Of a DNA stretch of 64,000 nucleotides, positions 25,255 through 36,053 are shown in pieces (the stretch's first letter is position 1; each line of letters opens with the position of its first letter). The notes below the pieces were generated by a model. It saw nothing but the letters and a program-made list of their open reading frames with translations. It made no database searches and had not been told where the DNA came from. Both the position numbers and the translations under genes were made by a program. Origin of the DNA: Sweltsa coloradensis (Eukaryota > Arthropoda > Insecta > Plecoptera > Chloroperlidae); the NCBI GenBank assembly GCA_024449915.1, contig JAMZAV010000301.1:496001-560000 (forward strand), read 5' to 3'.

Positions 25255-25985
25255 GATCGAAAGCAAAACATGAGTAAATTAAACTTGCATTTAAGAACAC
25301 TTACGTCCCTCACAAAAGTATGAAATTTTAAGGAGTGATGCACGGTTCTTTTGGGATCATGCCTGTAAAGTTTCGTTTGCATCAATTAATATTTTCTACC
25401 TCAAATAAATTCGTAGGTCTTGACGCGCGCTAAATGTACACGGATCTGAAAAAAATAAGTAAATTAAACTTGCATTTAAGAACACTTACGCCCCCCACAA
25501 AAGTATAAAATTTTAAGGAGTGATGCATGGTTCTTTTGGGATCATGCATGTGAAGTTTCGTTTACATCGGTTAATATCTTCTACCTCAAATAAATACGTA
25601 GGTCTTGACGCGCGCTAAATGTACACGGATCTGACTAATTTCTGTCACACACGTGCTCGCAACTAATGACGTCATGAAAATTTATTTGGTAGTATTCTAT
25701 TCACAAACAATCGAGGCAGGTCGAGTTTGAGTTTCGTTGCGATAACTCAAAATTGATAGCAGACTTTTGATGAAAAACTATCAAGATGTGTAAAATGTCA
25801 AAATTTTACGGCTGACTAAACTTGCATTTAGGAACACTTACGCCCCTCAAAACAGTATGAAATTTTAATGGGTGATGCAGTGTACTTTTGAAATAATGCC
25901 TGTAAAGTTTCGTTTACATTGGTTAATATCTTCTACCTTAAATAAATGTGGAGGTCCTGACGCGCGCCAAATGTCCACGGATACA
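25255..25985 (+). repeat. ~185-bp repeat, three copies
   Basis: Unit 1 (~25273-25448) and unit 2 (~25458-25633) are direct tandem copies 185 bp apart. Unit 3 (~25812-25985) follows after ~175 bp of different sequence. Shared landmarks are TAAACTTGCATTTA, GAACACTTACG, AAGTTTCGTTT and GACGCGCGCTAAATGT, with ends at ACGGAT. The last copy runs into ACATACATACAT. Class unknown; possibly part of a LINE tail or a larger element. Confidence 0.75.
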
Positions 25986-26394
25986 TACATACATCTATAA
26001 ACTTGTAGCAAACCTATAAGGCCGCTCCCTAGAGTCGCGCCCTAAAAAGAACGACCGACGAAATATCAATCAATAACGAGAATAAATAATATATTATTTT
26101 TCATCGACTCGGCTAACAATACGGTTATCCAAATAAGTAATAAAAGCTTCATTTATTAAATAATATGTGACAATCAATCATGTGTGCAAAAGTAAGAAAT
26201 TTAAAAGAAATTAGACTTATTTTAATGAATTGTGTGCATAGATTAAATTTGCAATGCTAATAGATAAAAAAAATAATAATGATATAATACAAAAATTTAA
26301 TTTAGCTTGTTTCAAGTGTACACTAATTTGAGTAAATATTTTCCACGCTTTTGTGTCGGGTAGTATTGAGTAATTTTATTGATGCTCCTCGGAG
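25986..26394. other. AT-rich stretch upstream of the LINE relic
   Basis: A short (CATA)n run opens the stretch; the rest is AT-rich with no feature. The 5' truncation point of the LINE lies at its right edge. Confidence 0.5.
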
Positions 26395-26436
26395 ACGATA
26401 AAAACAAATTGACAAAGTCGACAACGCTAACGACAC

Positions 26437-26590
26437 TTGCTAGTCGTTCTAAAACTCGTGGCTGACACATTTAACAATTACTTTGTAGAAATAGGCAAAA
26501 AAATGGCAAACGACATCAATAGGCCTACTAATACAAAAGCAAAACAGGATACCCTTCGAACAATAATAGTATACATTCACTTTACTTTAA
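26437..26590 (+). pseudogene. LINE pol fragment 1, pre-RT linker
   Basis: In frame 1 the protein contains VADTFNNYFVEIGKKMAN, the conserved linker segment that precedes the RT domain in LINE polyproteins (FN-YF pattern). The frame then runs out near 26590. The same protein continues one frame over at 26592, so a frameshift of one or two bases lies close to 26585-26592. Confidence 0.75.
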
Positions 26591-26591
26591 A

Positions 26592-27239
26592 CCAGTATCA
26601 CAAAAAGACATCATCGAAAGCATCAACGAGTTAAAAACCAGCAGTGCTCCGGGCTACGATAAAATTACTGTAACAACTCTAAAGACAGTCCACAATCTAA
26701 TAATAACACCGCTTCAACATATCATTAACATTAGTTTTACAACAGGCATATTTCCCTCATCTTTTAAGAAAGCAATCATCACACCACTTCATAAAAAAGG
26801 AGACAAGACGATTCCTAACAATTATAGGCCTATATCTATTCTTTCCAATATTGCAAAAATTCATGAAAAATGTATTAAGAAACAAATATACCATTATTTG
26901 GAACAAAAACAAATACTTTCCAGGAATCAATTTGGATTCAGGACAGGAAAGAGTACAGAAGATGCCATTTATGAACTAATAACAGTGGCCATCGACAAAA
27001 ATCTAAAACCTTTAGCAATATATTTAGACCTTGCGAAAGCGTTCGACACGGTCTCACACAAAAAACTTCTTGAAAAAAGTGAACAGTGTGGCATCAGAGG
27101 AAAGGCCAATGATCTTATCAAAAGTTACCTCAGTGAAAGGGAACAATATGTTAAAATAGATCAATGTTTAAGTGAACCAAGGGTAATTACATATGGAGTA
27201 CCTCAAGGAACTGTGTTGGGACCTCTCCTTTTTCTAACA
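26592..27239 (+). pseudogene. LINE reverse transcriptase, N-terminal and palm part
   Basis: Frame 0 encodes a fingers/palm segment: KDIIESINELKTSSAPGYDKI, then FPSSFKKAIITPLHKKGD, NNYRPISILSNIAK and QFGFRTGKSTEDAI. LDLAKAFDTVSHKKLL follows (catalytic motif A, first Asp; about 27024), and YGVPQGTVLGPLLF (motif B, 27192-27233). The frame ends at a TAA at 27240-27242, where intact relatives read a Tyr-Ile or similar. The downstream half resumes in another frame, so the break is a small indel and not a natural end. Role when intact: target-primed reverse transcription. This copy cannot make a full enzyme. Confidence 0.92.
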
Positions 27240-27241
27240 TA

Positions 27242-28171
27242 AATAATCTCTGCAACCTCAATAAAAAACACAGAATAATTACATTTGCAGATGACACAGT
27301 AATAGTTATCGTAGGTAACAGTTGGGAAGAAACATTCCGTGAAGCTGAATTAATAATGAAGGAAGTAGGATCTTGGCTCAATAATAATTTACTTACACTA
27401 AACAAAGACAAAACTGTATATATGACCTATTCACCTAAGTATAATAGTCAACCAGACCCACAAATTGTATTAAAAATCCACGATGAAACATGCAAGAACG
27501 TAAATGACTGCACATGTCATGAATTAAATCGAGTAGAGTATACAAAATACCTAGGTGTTACTATTGATCAACATCTCAAGTGGAACACTCACATCTCTGT
27601 TCTAACGAAAAAACTAAGAAATTCCATTTATAAATTTTATAACTTACGTAACATACTAACATACAATACATTAAGAGAAGTCTACTTTGCATTGTTTCAA
27701 TCAACAGCACAATATGGCATATTAGGATGGGGAGGGACATATTATACTCATATAGAACCACTGCTTACAATTCAGAAATATGTAATTAAAATAATTCTAA
27801 AGGCCCCACGTAGATCCCCATCCGAAGAAATCTTTAAAACTATCAACGTCAACAGCATCAGAAAATTATATATAAAATCAATTATGAAACATATATTTAA
27901 ATCAGTAAACCTAAACTCAAATATTATGCCACTTTCAAACACTAATCAAACAAGACCAATAAACAGTTTAGCAATACCTCGAGTAAAGAAAGACCTAACC
28001 CAACGACATGCCTACTATTTAGGACCAAGGATCTATAATAAATGTGCATTACTTAAAATAACAAAGACCATGAGCAAACACACATACTCTAAACAAATAG
28101 AACTATGGCTAAAGGATAAAAGCCTGAAACAAATTGAAGATATCGTTAACTTAGTGTACAACATCGACTGA
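27242..28171 (+). pseudogene. LINE reverse transcriptase, catalytic C motif and C-terminus
   Basis: Frame 2 resumes at NNLCNLNKKHRIIT and carries FADD at 27284-27295, the RT motif C with both catalytic Asp residues. Next come GSWLNNNLLTLNKDKT and the thumb signature YTKYLGVTIDQHLKW. A ~150-residue C-terminal region follows (ILGWGG, then KAPRRSPSEEIF and AYYLGPRIYNKC), ending at a TGA at 28169-28171. The open stretch of about 310 codons without a stop shows modest age. The C-terminal -LGPRIYN- pattern is typical of the last part of arthropod LINE pols. Confidence 0.9.
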
Positions 28172-28588
28172 TTCAACATTATTTCCTATTGTTTAGAATA
28201 CGAATTAAAATTAAAAACTCAAATAGGTAGCATATAATTTTATGTATTCGAAAAGTTATAATAAATATTAGTATTATTTATTATAAAATTAAGTATAGGG
28301 CCTATCATATATAAATCAACCAAACAGGCCGGCTCAGTTCATTTAAAGTTCATCCTCACAAAACTTCTTTATAGTCTATAAGTCTAGATTAGTTGCATGT
28401 TATGTTGCTCCACACTCAAGCTGTTGCTTATGTTAGCAACATAACTAGGTTTACAATAATCAAAACACAAAACAAGATTACATTACAATATTATATTAAG
28501 ATAATGCAATTAGATAACCTGTGTCAAAACAAATGTAATGTAAACCAAAATGCAAAAATAAATTTACTCACTCTTAAAAAATTTACTA
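28172..28588. other. AT-rich stretch, probable LINE 3' UTR then unique DNA
   Basis: The first ~120 bp after the pol stop (AT-rich, with TATTATAAAATTAAG) may be LINE 3' UTR; no tail is certain. The rest shows nothing. Confidence 0.4.
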
Positions 28589-28591
28589 TTA

Positions 28592-28947
28592 AGGTGCGTT
28601 TACTGTTCGGCGTTGCTCGCGAAGCGAAGGCGCGTTGACCAATCAGCGTGCGTTTTCAATCGAACGCGCGAAGGCGCGAGGCCTCGCAAGAAACATAAAC
28701 TAAGTTCATCTTTTTTGCCTTTGCGACAAGGAAATAAATTGCTCCGCCCATGCCCCGACTCCACATTATATTTATATACCTGACAATAATATTCGTAATG
28801 ATGATTAGCCATGGTTTTCTTTTAAAAAGCCATCCTAAAATTAATCTGTGAATATAAAAAGTGTTGCTGACTCGCGGCAAACTTGCCTTTGCCTTTGCCA
28901 ACTTTGCCCCTTCGCTTCGCGAGCAACGCCGAACAGTAAACGCACCT
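28592..28947. mobile_element. 356-bp MITE with ~38-bp perfect TIRs, PIF/Harbinger-like
   Basis: Left end AGGTGCGTTTACTGTTCGG, continuing through GCGTTGCTCGCGAAGCGAAG, is matched perfectly by its complement at the right end (28910-28947). The element is flanked by TTA at 28589-28591 and 28948-28950. A TTA target with a GGTGCGTTT-type end is characteristic of PIF/Harbinger. Extended flanks TTACTATTA / TTACTCTTA match at 8 of 9 bases, so a 9-bp duplication (Mutator-like) is the alternative. The interior has no coding capacity and contains GCGCG-rich subterminal repeats. Confidence 0.85.
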
Positions 28948-28950
28948 TTA

Positions 28951-30314
28951 CTCTTACTCTACTCGCGACACGAGACGTCCACAATCTAATTGAATATGAG
29001 TTAATTACCTCGTTGTTGTACTAAGTGGATGTTGTTGGCAACACACGTCGTTATCTGCCATTCCACAACACTAACAACGAGCCAATAATATCACACGGTG
29101 TTCACAGAAGAAGGGCTGAAACAATTTGTGGTAATGGCTAGATCCGAATAGAAGCGCTTATCCGTATTATCTAGAATTCTAGATAGCTTTTATACGTAAC
29201 TGTCTTGTCTGTCTTCAAACAATACATCGTTGTTTCAAAGGAAGATTGCCTAATTGAATTGTCACCACAAGGCTTTACTATAAACGGGCTCAAAATTAAC
29301 AGCCCAGACGCTAGACCACGAATTAGGAACAGCTTGTCAACGTCCTACCAGCATGCCGCTATCGTTTATCTAATATGGTTTCGGAACAATTTAGGCATGA
29401 GGGAACCAAAAGCCTCAGTATGGTATTATTATTCTTAAAGGATTATGCTCATATTTAAAATATAAATAATTATAAGCCCTAACACAATTTATGGACACGT
29501 TGAATATAAAATAAATATCGTTTTACAAAGATAGTTTATCGATAGGTTCGTTGGGAAACACTCCCGTAGGTGGGAACGGTAATATTCAATACAATCCAGA
29601 AATTTTAACATCCAGCCTGACCGTTCCTAGCATAAACTTATAAACTTACCGGCATAATTGGGCTAGTAGTTACTATAACGTCTGCTCTGCAGCGGGAGAC
29701 GTCGAGTTGGACTTTGTAATTCCTGGATTATGTCGAATATTTTCACATCAATTTTTAGATTTGCATTTCTAACCAAATTTGCGCAATACCTAATTAGTTT
29801 AAATACAAGGTCCCCATGATAAAAAAACCTTCACAATACGTAGACCGTTTCACAATTTTCATCATTTCAACAAATTCGGGTTCGGATTTATTTTCTTATC
29901 CACATTGTTGTAGCCTATGAGTCTTGTGTGAGATTGTCCAAACTATGATTGATATTGTATAAGCAAATTTCATACCATGTTACACTTTGTAAAATATTCA
30001 CACTTTTTGGAATTTGCATTTATTTTCTGAGCCGTTTCATGCAAATTAAACACGAAAAGGCATTAAAGGAGATAGATTTAAGCAAGTATCGAAGACGTTG
30101 TTTTATTTGACTACACAAATCTCTTTCAGACTTGTCATTATTTTCACTTGAAAGAAGATTTCTTGCCCACTGGAGTAAAATGTTAAATCGCTGTTTCTCT
30201 ATCCGTATCGGGAAAATGTCAGTATTGAGAACGGTTCTAAATTACAGATAATGTCAATATTTTGACTCCCATCTGTAACAATACAACACTGAATGATTAA
30301 CATCAGTTTATCCA
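28951..30314. other. Stretch without recognised features
   Basis: AT-rich, with a 77-codon frame at 29205-29438 that has no supporting signal. Confidence 0.5.
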
Positions 30315-30683
30315 AAATGTATCAAAACAAATTCCCAAAGATTCGTATGATATAAGACACAAATAATTTTGGGGTTTTATTGAATAAATTGGAGGAATTA
30401 CAACATAAGTGGGTTAGGTTCGGTTTAATCTAATATCTTATTGGGTAATTAGACTTAGCCTTTAGATTAAGGCAATCTATATGACATAAAAATACTGTAC
30501 ACAAATTACCAAAGATGTGTTTGACCTAAGAAAAGACATAACACTCTTAAGCAGTAATATAATTGTATTGGCCCAGTTAGAGCAGTGTAAATGTATCTCC
30601 CCTAAGTGGATAAGAAACCCGTTTAATCTAACTCCTTATTGGGCAAGTAGTACTTGAGCCTCGTGAGTGAGGCAATCTAGCTG
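30315..30683 (+). repeat. Diverged direct repeat, ~185-bp unit, two copies
   Basis: Copy 1 (~30315-30490) and copy 2 (~30497-30683) share, in order, CAAATT-CCAAAGAT, GACCTAAG- or GATATAAGACA, GTTTAATCTAA, CTTATTGGG, and TTGAGCCT or TTAGCCT with GGCAATCTA. Divergence is substantial, so this is an old tandem duplication or two members of one repeat family side by side. Confidence 0.6.
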
Positions 30684-31794
30684 AAGTGAGCACTTCAGAG
30701 CCCCCTACAGTTCGCTTAACTTCACCGTCGCGACGCTTGGGGCGCTAGAGTCACACGGGAGACGCGAGCAACGAACACTGTTTCCTAGGGCCCGTCTCGC
30801 ACGTGATAAGCCCGTGATGTAATTATTAATATTACGACTTGCTTGGAGTCATGCAGGGAATGGAGATTCCGTGTATTTCATTTGTAAAGTTAACACCGAC
30901 TAAAATCTTAATACTCGTGCTTAAGATAAGACTTTGACTATAGAACAAAACGTGACATATAACCTGGAAGAGATCATATATTTGTTGATTTGGTTCGTAG
31001 TGAAACACTACTGTGTGCTCCAATACGTGGTATTGTTTAATATTTACACAGTCCAGAAATAACAAAATCCAAGAGGTTTGAACCTACCTTGAAAGTGGGA
31101 GGCCGTTTAAACCGGTTTGGATGAATTTCGTAATTTATGGATTGTATTAGGGAAATACTAACATTTTAAATAAGTAAATATTAAGAACACTTTTGGTCAA
31201 GTTTTATTTAGGTTTGATATTTCACTTCGCAATTATTATAAATGTTTGGAGTTGTGTTTACATTCCACGCCATATTCATTTTAATATGTTCCCATAAGCA
31301 TTCCAAGTACTCGCAATATTTTGCGATTAAGCATAAACATATTAAGAAGAATAGAATTTCAATAAAATACAATATTTGGTTTGAAACATCTCATCATCTC
31401 TTGCGCCTCAACATCTTGTGTATAGCAGCTCTGTTTACAAGTAAGGCCTGCATCAAGAGCGAGTAGTGGTAAATGCCGCGAACTAGCCCGGGCTTTCTCA
31501 AGAGGAAGTGCTCACATCTATCATCCCAGCCTCTCCCCATCTAGCTACGCCCACACATTTGCCATTGAAATACCCGCTTCTTGTAAACTAGATACACCAT
31601 TTAGGAGAAAAAGATAACTAACGAATCATTAATTTATCTCAGAGCTCCATTAATCTTCATTTCATATTAAATTTAATAGTTTTCGAAGTTTTTGAGAATA
31701 TGAAGTAATCTCTCGTGAAAAACCTGTCTAGAAAAAGCATTGCACGCCCCTCTCCAGGTGTTAACTAAAAAGTCACTTTGTAGCTAGGATGGTT
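30684..31794. other. Stretch without recognised features
   Basis: A GC-richer patch at 30690-30810 and AT-rich remainder. No frame is supported. Confidence 0.45.
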
Positions 31795-31942
31795 GCGAAG
31801 GGTATCTCAAAGAGCTGTTTAAAACGACTCAATCCCTTGCATTCGCAGTAATGACTGAGCAACTCAGTCAGGATTGCTGGTGGCGAGGATCGAACTAGTA
31901 CCTACCGAATCAGAGTATCGAGCTTTCGCTTGAGCTCTGTCG
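31795..31942 (-). mobile_element. tRNA-derived SINE, family S, copy 2
   Basis: Collinear with 23066-23230 (same minus orientation). It keeps the body words TTGCATTCGCA, CTCAGTCAGGATTGC and CCGAATCAGAGT. The B box is degraded to GTTCGATCCTCG on the minus strand. Divergence between the two copies is clear, so the family is not recent. Confidence 0.65.
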
Positions 31943-33097
31943 TTGTATTCTGTTTATTGTTGTGATACAATATGATACGCATAAAGATTCATACTAGTAT
32001 ATATCAGTTCTTAAGACTTATGTTGTGATATTAATATTGCTGGCCTACTTTAAAATCTCAGAATACGCAACGGCATTCTGAATTAATAATTAAATCATCC
32101 CCTATTCGTGATACACAATACAACGCTGATTATGAGACCTGAGAAAACCATGCAGTGGCTCGAGGTGGAAAATTAATAATTCTGAATTCACCATACATGA
32201 AGTGTAAGAAGTAAATGGGACTTGTGAACTAAGATGAATAGAAATAATCACAGACATCTGTTATATTATAATAACTGAAACTTTGAGGTATATTTCTACC
32301 TGTATAAAAGGTAATGTGATAGAATAGTTACTAGGAAAATTAAGTACGGATTTCGTAAATACCATGACTTTAGGTATGGAATTTTGTAAGCTCTGATGGT
32401 TATTTAATGAAACTAATTGTAAGGACCTAATTTGAGGGAAGGGTTTATGGTGGGCCGCCGTGTGAATGCAGATTAGAGTCACCGTATAAATCAACACCCT
32501 TATCAGGATTATGACCGGGACTAAAAGCTGACACGTTTCAGGCAAATCCACCCTCAATCAATTGTAAAATTGATTCACATGGAGAATTATCCGTATAAAA
32601 TCCATCACATAGTAATTAGGTGTTTGATTGAAACTTGCAAAATGTTTATTGTCCTGTGTCGGAAGTCAACCGCTGTTGTCATATTCCCAAAATAAGTCAA
32701 TATGTTAGGAAGAGAGACTCCCACATAAGCATCAATACTGTGTCCGTTCGTATAACACGCGTTGTCTGAACAAAACGCCGGCACCAAACTAGAAAGATAA
32801 GACGCATGGCGAATCATTTTATTTTTGTACTATGTTAGACTATCTCTTTATGAATAACTCGACGGTACTCTCGTATACAAAGTGCTTGTCAAATGGAAGA
32901 AATCATTAGATTCGTTATGAAGCTGTGATAACATAGATAATATCTAGCCATTAAATGACGAAACAATTATAATTTAAATATTCAAATACAATATCAAAGG
33001 ATGACAGAACATGGATACAATGAACGTGGTTCTTGAACATTTCATGCATTTTCATTAATATGTAAAAAATAAAAAAAATAATAAGAAAATTTTGTTA
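31943..33097. other. AT-rich stretch, no feature
   Basis: Only chance-length frames (for example 98 codons on the minus strand at 32261-32557) without domain or splice support. Confidence 0.45.
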
Positions 33098-33455
33098 GCG
33101 TATCTGCTTCCATGCGAAGGTCCAGGGTTCGATCCCGCTAAAGTAGAAGTTTTAATTTTGATTGGACTTAAGTCCATCAAGTTCATTGTCTTAGTCGTTG
33201 TAAAACGGTCTGGAACCGGCTCCAGCAACGAAGCACATAATAAATTTCGAGTTTTCTAATTCGCCTTGTTGATTCGGCGTTGTTTATCGGGTGTACTCAC
33301 TGTCCATACACTGATTGCTACATTTCTATTGAAAATTGATCGTTTGGTGGTTTCGTCACATGTCTAGCCAAATGCGGGCCTGCATGGTTGGCTTGATCCT
33401 TATATTAAAAGTCTCCACTGACAATCAGTTATTAACTGAGTGGGCAGACTCTATA
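33098..33455 (+). repeat. Possible SINE with tRNA-like head and E-type tail
   Basis: B box GGTTCGATCCC at 33126-33136 lies in a T-arm-like CCAGGGTTCGATCCCGC. The 5' half of the tRNA is mostly missing. About 300 bp on, ACTGAGTGGGCAGACTCT (33436-33453) is the reverse sense of the dispersed fragment at 17448 and 50303. Linking head and tail into one element is inference. Confidence 0.35.
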
Positions 33456-35125
33456 TAATATTAATAAATTTATTTAAAAAATTGAAATTTTTTTTAGTAA
33501 TCAAACGGGGGAAAATGAAACAAATAAAACATATTTAAAAAATTGAATGTGCTTATAAACAAACTTTGCCAAAAAGCATTATACAATTAAAGGGTATGTA
33601 ATATAGAGAGAGGTTGTGGGTTGCTGCTATATGATGTTAGCAACCCCGATACCATAAAATGTTCATTGTAAACTTATTTCACAAAATATGAATATGATTT
33701 TGCATTTATTTCCATCACTGAATTTTGATACATTTATAGTTGGTATAAAAACAGTGTACACGACGTGATGTGAACATTACTTAGTTAAAAGTACACTAGA
33801 ATTTCAAACCAAAATTTGTGTGTAAAAAATAAAAGTAGAAGGACGGTGCGGGTAATGCATGTTTGGACTGTCGGGTCGGGTTCGCGTACTAAACTGCTTC
33901 AGGTTTCCAGGTCGGGTAGGGAAAAGAGGGTCTTTTATCTTTATATTAATGCACGTTAAAACGGATATTTAATTTTTTATGAGCAGAATCTGACATTATA
34001 GTTTTCTCCCAATTCATTTTCAATTGTCTGGATTTGAAAATCACTTTGAATACGGTTATAAATGAAAAATTGCCTGGACCGGCACCTCCACCAAAAATGT
34101 TTGTAATTCCTGGACCGGCACCTCCACCATCCCCTTAAAATATTATGTTTTCGTTAACCGAAAATCGGGTACAATCCTTTTATTAACGGACCGGCACACA
34201 AATACACGACCCGACCCTACCCTCACACCACTAAAAAAATATAAAACAAGATTAACGACGATATTATATATCAAGAGAAAATAATTTTCGGTTTCCCTAA
34301 GAATAATAATCGAAAGTCAGAAAATACATCACGTTTTTGGTACAGCCAAGCTAATAAATTATTAACATAGAATATAATACTATTTTCTTTCTTACATATT
34401 ATGTACATTTACGCAAATAATTATGCTCATTAAAAGTAAAGTATGATATACCTATATCCACTTAATAGGGGTATTTAACCGCTAAACTCAAAATAATAAT
34501 TTCATTGGCTAACTAGTATGAATCAAATATTACATGATTAATATTATTGGCCACACTGAATTTGACTTGTGCTATAAAAATTGTCAAACGATTGACTACT
34601 TTTTACGAGCTAGAGTCACCATCGGCAAAAATCTCATAAGAAATAAACGTTGGGATCGATCTTTTGCCCCGTGGTTGGGGTTTGGTACTAAAACTGCTTG
34701 GCTATTCAGTCGGTAGAATACAGGCTTTTCTTTAAATGCCTTAATATTTTTTTTTGGGAATTTGACAATAGTTCTCAAATTCATTTACAAGTCTGGGTTT
34801 GATTTGGGTGCACTTTTGTCGGTTTAAGAAATATTGTTGGACACGTTCACAACACATGTTTGTAAACTGGGGCCATTTTAATTGTATATGCTTTGTTCTA
34901 ATGGGTACAAAAAGAAGACGGTACAATACCGATCAGATACCTCACCCAAAACACAATTTTCGCAAATTCGGACAATAAATTCAAAAAAATTGGGTTTAAG
35001 TATAATCAAAGTCAAAAATAATAATTTTTTAAACTATAAATTTAAAGTGTACTATTTACTATTAGATACACACGTCAATTATTATTTTTAAGGTAAATAT
35101 TACCCACTTAATACTTGATCTGACA
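33456..35125. other. AT-rich stretch with duplicated CCGGCACCTCCACCA
   Basis: CCTGGACCGGCACCTCCACCA occurs twice 32-33 bp apart (about 34075-34095 and 34108-34128), followed by a partial third GGACCGGCACACAA at 34189. Near 33868-33925 GTCGGGTCGGG and GTCGGGTAGGG are the inverse of CGACCCGACCCTACCC near 34212, giving a loose foldback. No gene is supported. Confidence 0.5.
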
Positions 35126-35276
35126 CTATTCCACAGAGCATAACTCCCCTCCGAGCGTATTATCGTTCAAGCGTCGATACTGGTTATTACCTTCGTCTCC
35201 GATATCAGCCCAACTAGCACTGAGAGGGGCGCTATAATCAGCTAGCTCGTTAGAAAGGTAATCAGTATTAGGTGGC
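35126..35276 (-). CDS. Candidate 3'-terminal exon, unknown protein
   Basis: On the minus strand a good acceptor lies at 35277-35278, with a pyrimidine-rich lead (GCTACCATCACCCGCTCTCATGTCAG split over the site) ending in CAG. It opens a frame of 49 residues ending in TAG at 35126-35128. The residues (PPNTDYLSNELADYS, then SWADIGDEGNNQYRRLND and LGGELCSVE) have a balanced, protein-like composition, unlike most frames here. Phase: the first base completes a split codon. I recognise no family. The frame could be chance; a GAAG|GTAATA donor inside it is a further possibility. No polyadenylation signal was confirmed. Confidence 0.28.
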
Positions 35277-35278
35277 CT

Positions 35279-35935
35279 GACATGAGAGCGGGTGATGGTA
35301 GCAGCTTGCAGAACGCAGCGATTTAGAACCAGATCTCGCACAAAGGAACAAATTAATTTCACATTGGTTTCAGTTTGAACGTCAAATCCATGAATTATTA
35401 AACTTTACTTGGAAGTTATCTTCTGTTACCTCAGAATCTTCCTTTGGCCGGTATTATGGTTGAGAGAAATGTCAACCTGGCAGCATGGAATTAGAAATAT
35501 TCATAATTGCGAACAACGAATTCAAACCACTGGCGATGTTAATGTTATTAATTTTGTAGTGGGACCGTGGATTTACAATGGATAATGCATCTCCTGGTTA
35601 ATTTGTGTACTGTGAAACTAGCCCCAAAAAACAAAAACTTGTCAAGCATTGTCGCCATTTCCGCCTGTTTTCACAATTATTTACATTTTAAAGTGCTAAA
35701 ATGGCCGCCAAAAGTATTGTTGCTATAAGTTTAGGCCTAAACAGGAAACGAGAATCACAGACGCACCAACCCATAACGTTGCAGGTCCAGTAACGCCAGT
35801 TACTATTCTAAGTCCATGGTGGGACATAACATTTCGATTAATTTAGTGTTTGAATAATAGTTTTCTTTAATGAAGAATCCAAAAATAAAATAATTCACCG
35901 TGCGTTGATCTTTTTGAATTTTCAAACTTTTTGAG
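35279..35935. other. Stretch without recognised features
   Basis: Nothing beyond the candidate exon to its left and one TAGGCCTA at 35732-35739. Confidence 0.45.
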
Positions 35936-36053
35936 GTGGTAGCCCCTCAACCCTTAGCCCCAGGTTCACCGAAACATTCTGTACTATCCTTGTTGAAGGA
36001 GATTGTCAACAAAAACAAAACACATGTCAATCGGACGTAGTGTTCAGTTTTTA
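35936..36053 (+). repeat. Dispersed repeat family D, copy 1
   Basis: Collinear with about 52386-52540. Shared words are TTAGCCCCAGG or TTAACCCCCAGGA, ACCRAAAC-ATTCTGTA, TTGTTRAAGGA, ACAAAACACATGYCAATC and GATGT or GACGT. A G-rich lead occurs only in copy 2, where it has become a poly-G run. Class unknown. Confidence 0.55.

Larger units (their letters stand above)
26395..28171 (+). mobile_element. 5'-truncated non-LTR retrotransposon (LINE), RT part
   Basis: The element keeps the linker before the RT, the whole RT domain and the C-terminal region, in three reading frames. No apurinic endonuclease, ORF1 or 5' UTR is present, so the copy is 5'-truncated as LINE insertions usually are. A GAATTAAAATTAAAAA stretch follows the stop, but a clear poly-A or microsatellite tail and target duplication were not found. 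Motif order and sequence (KAFDTVSH, YGVPQGTVLGPLLF, FADD) fit the CR1/Jockey/I assemblage; the clade needs a tree. Confidence 0.9.
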
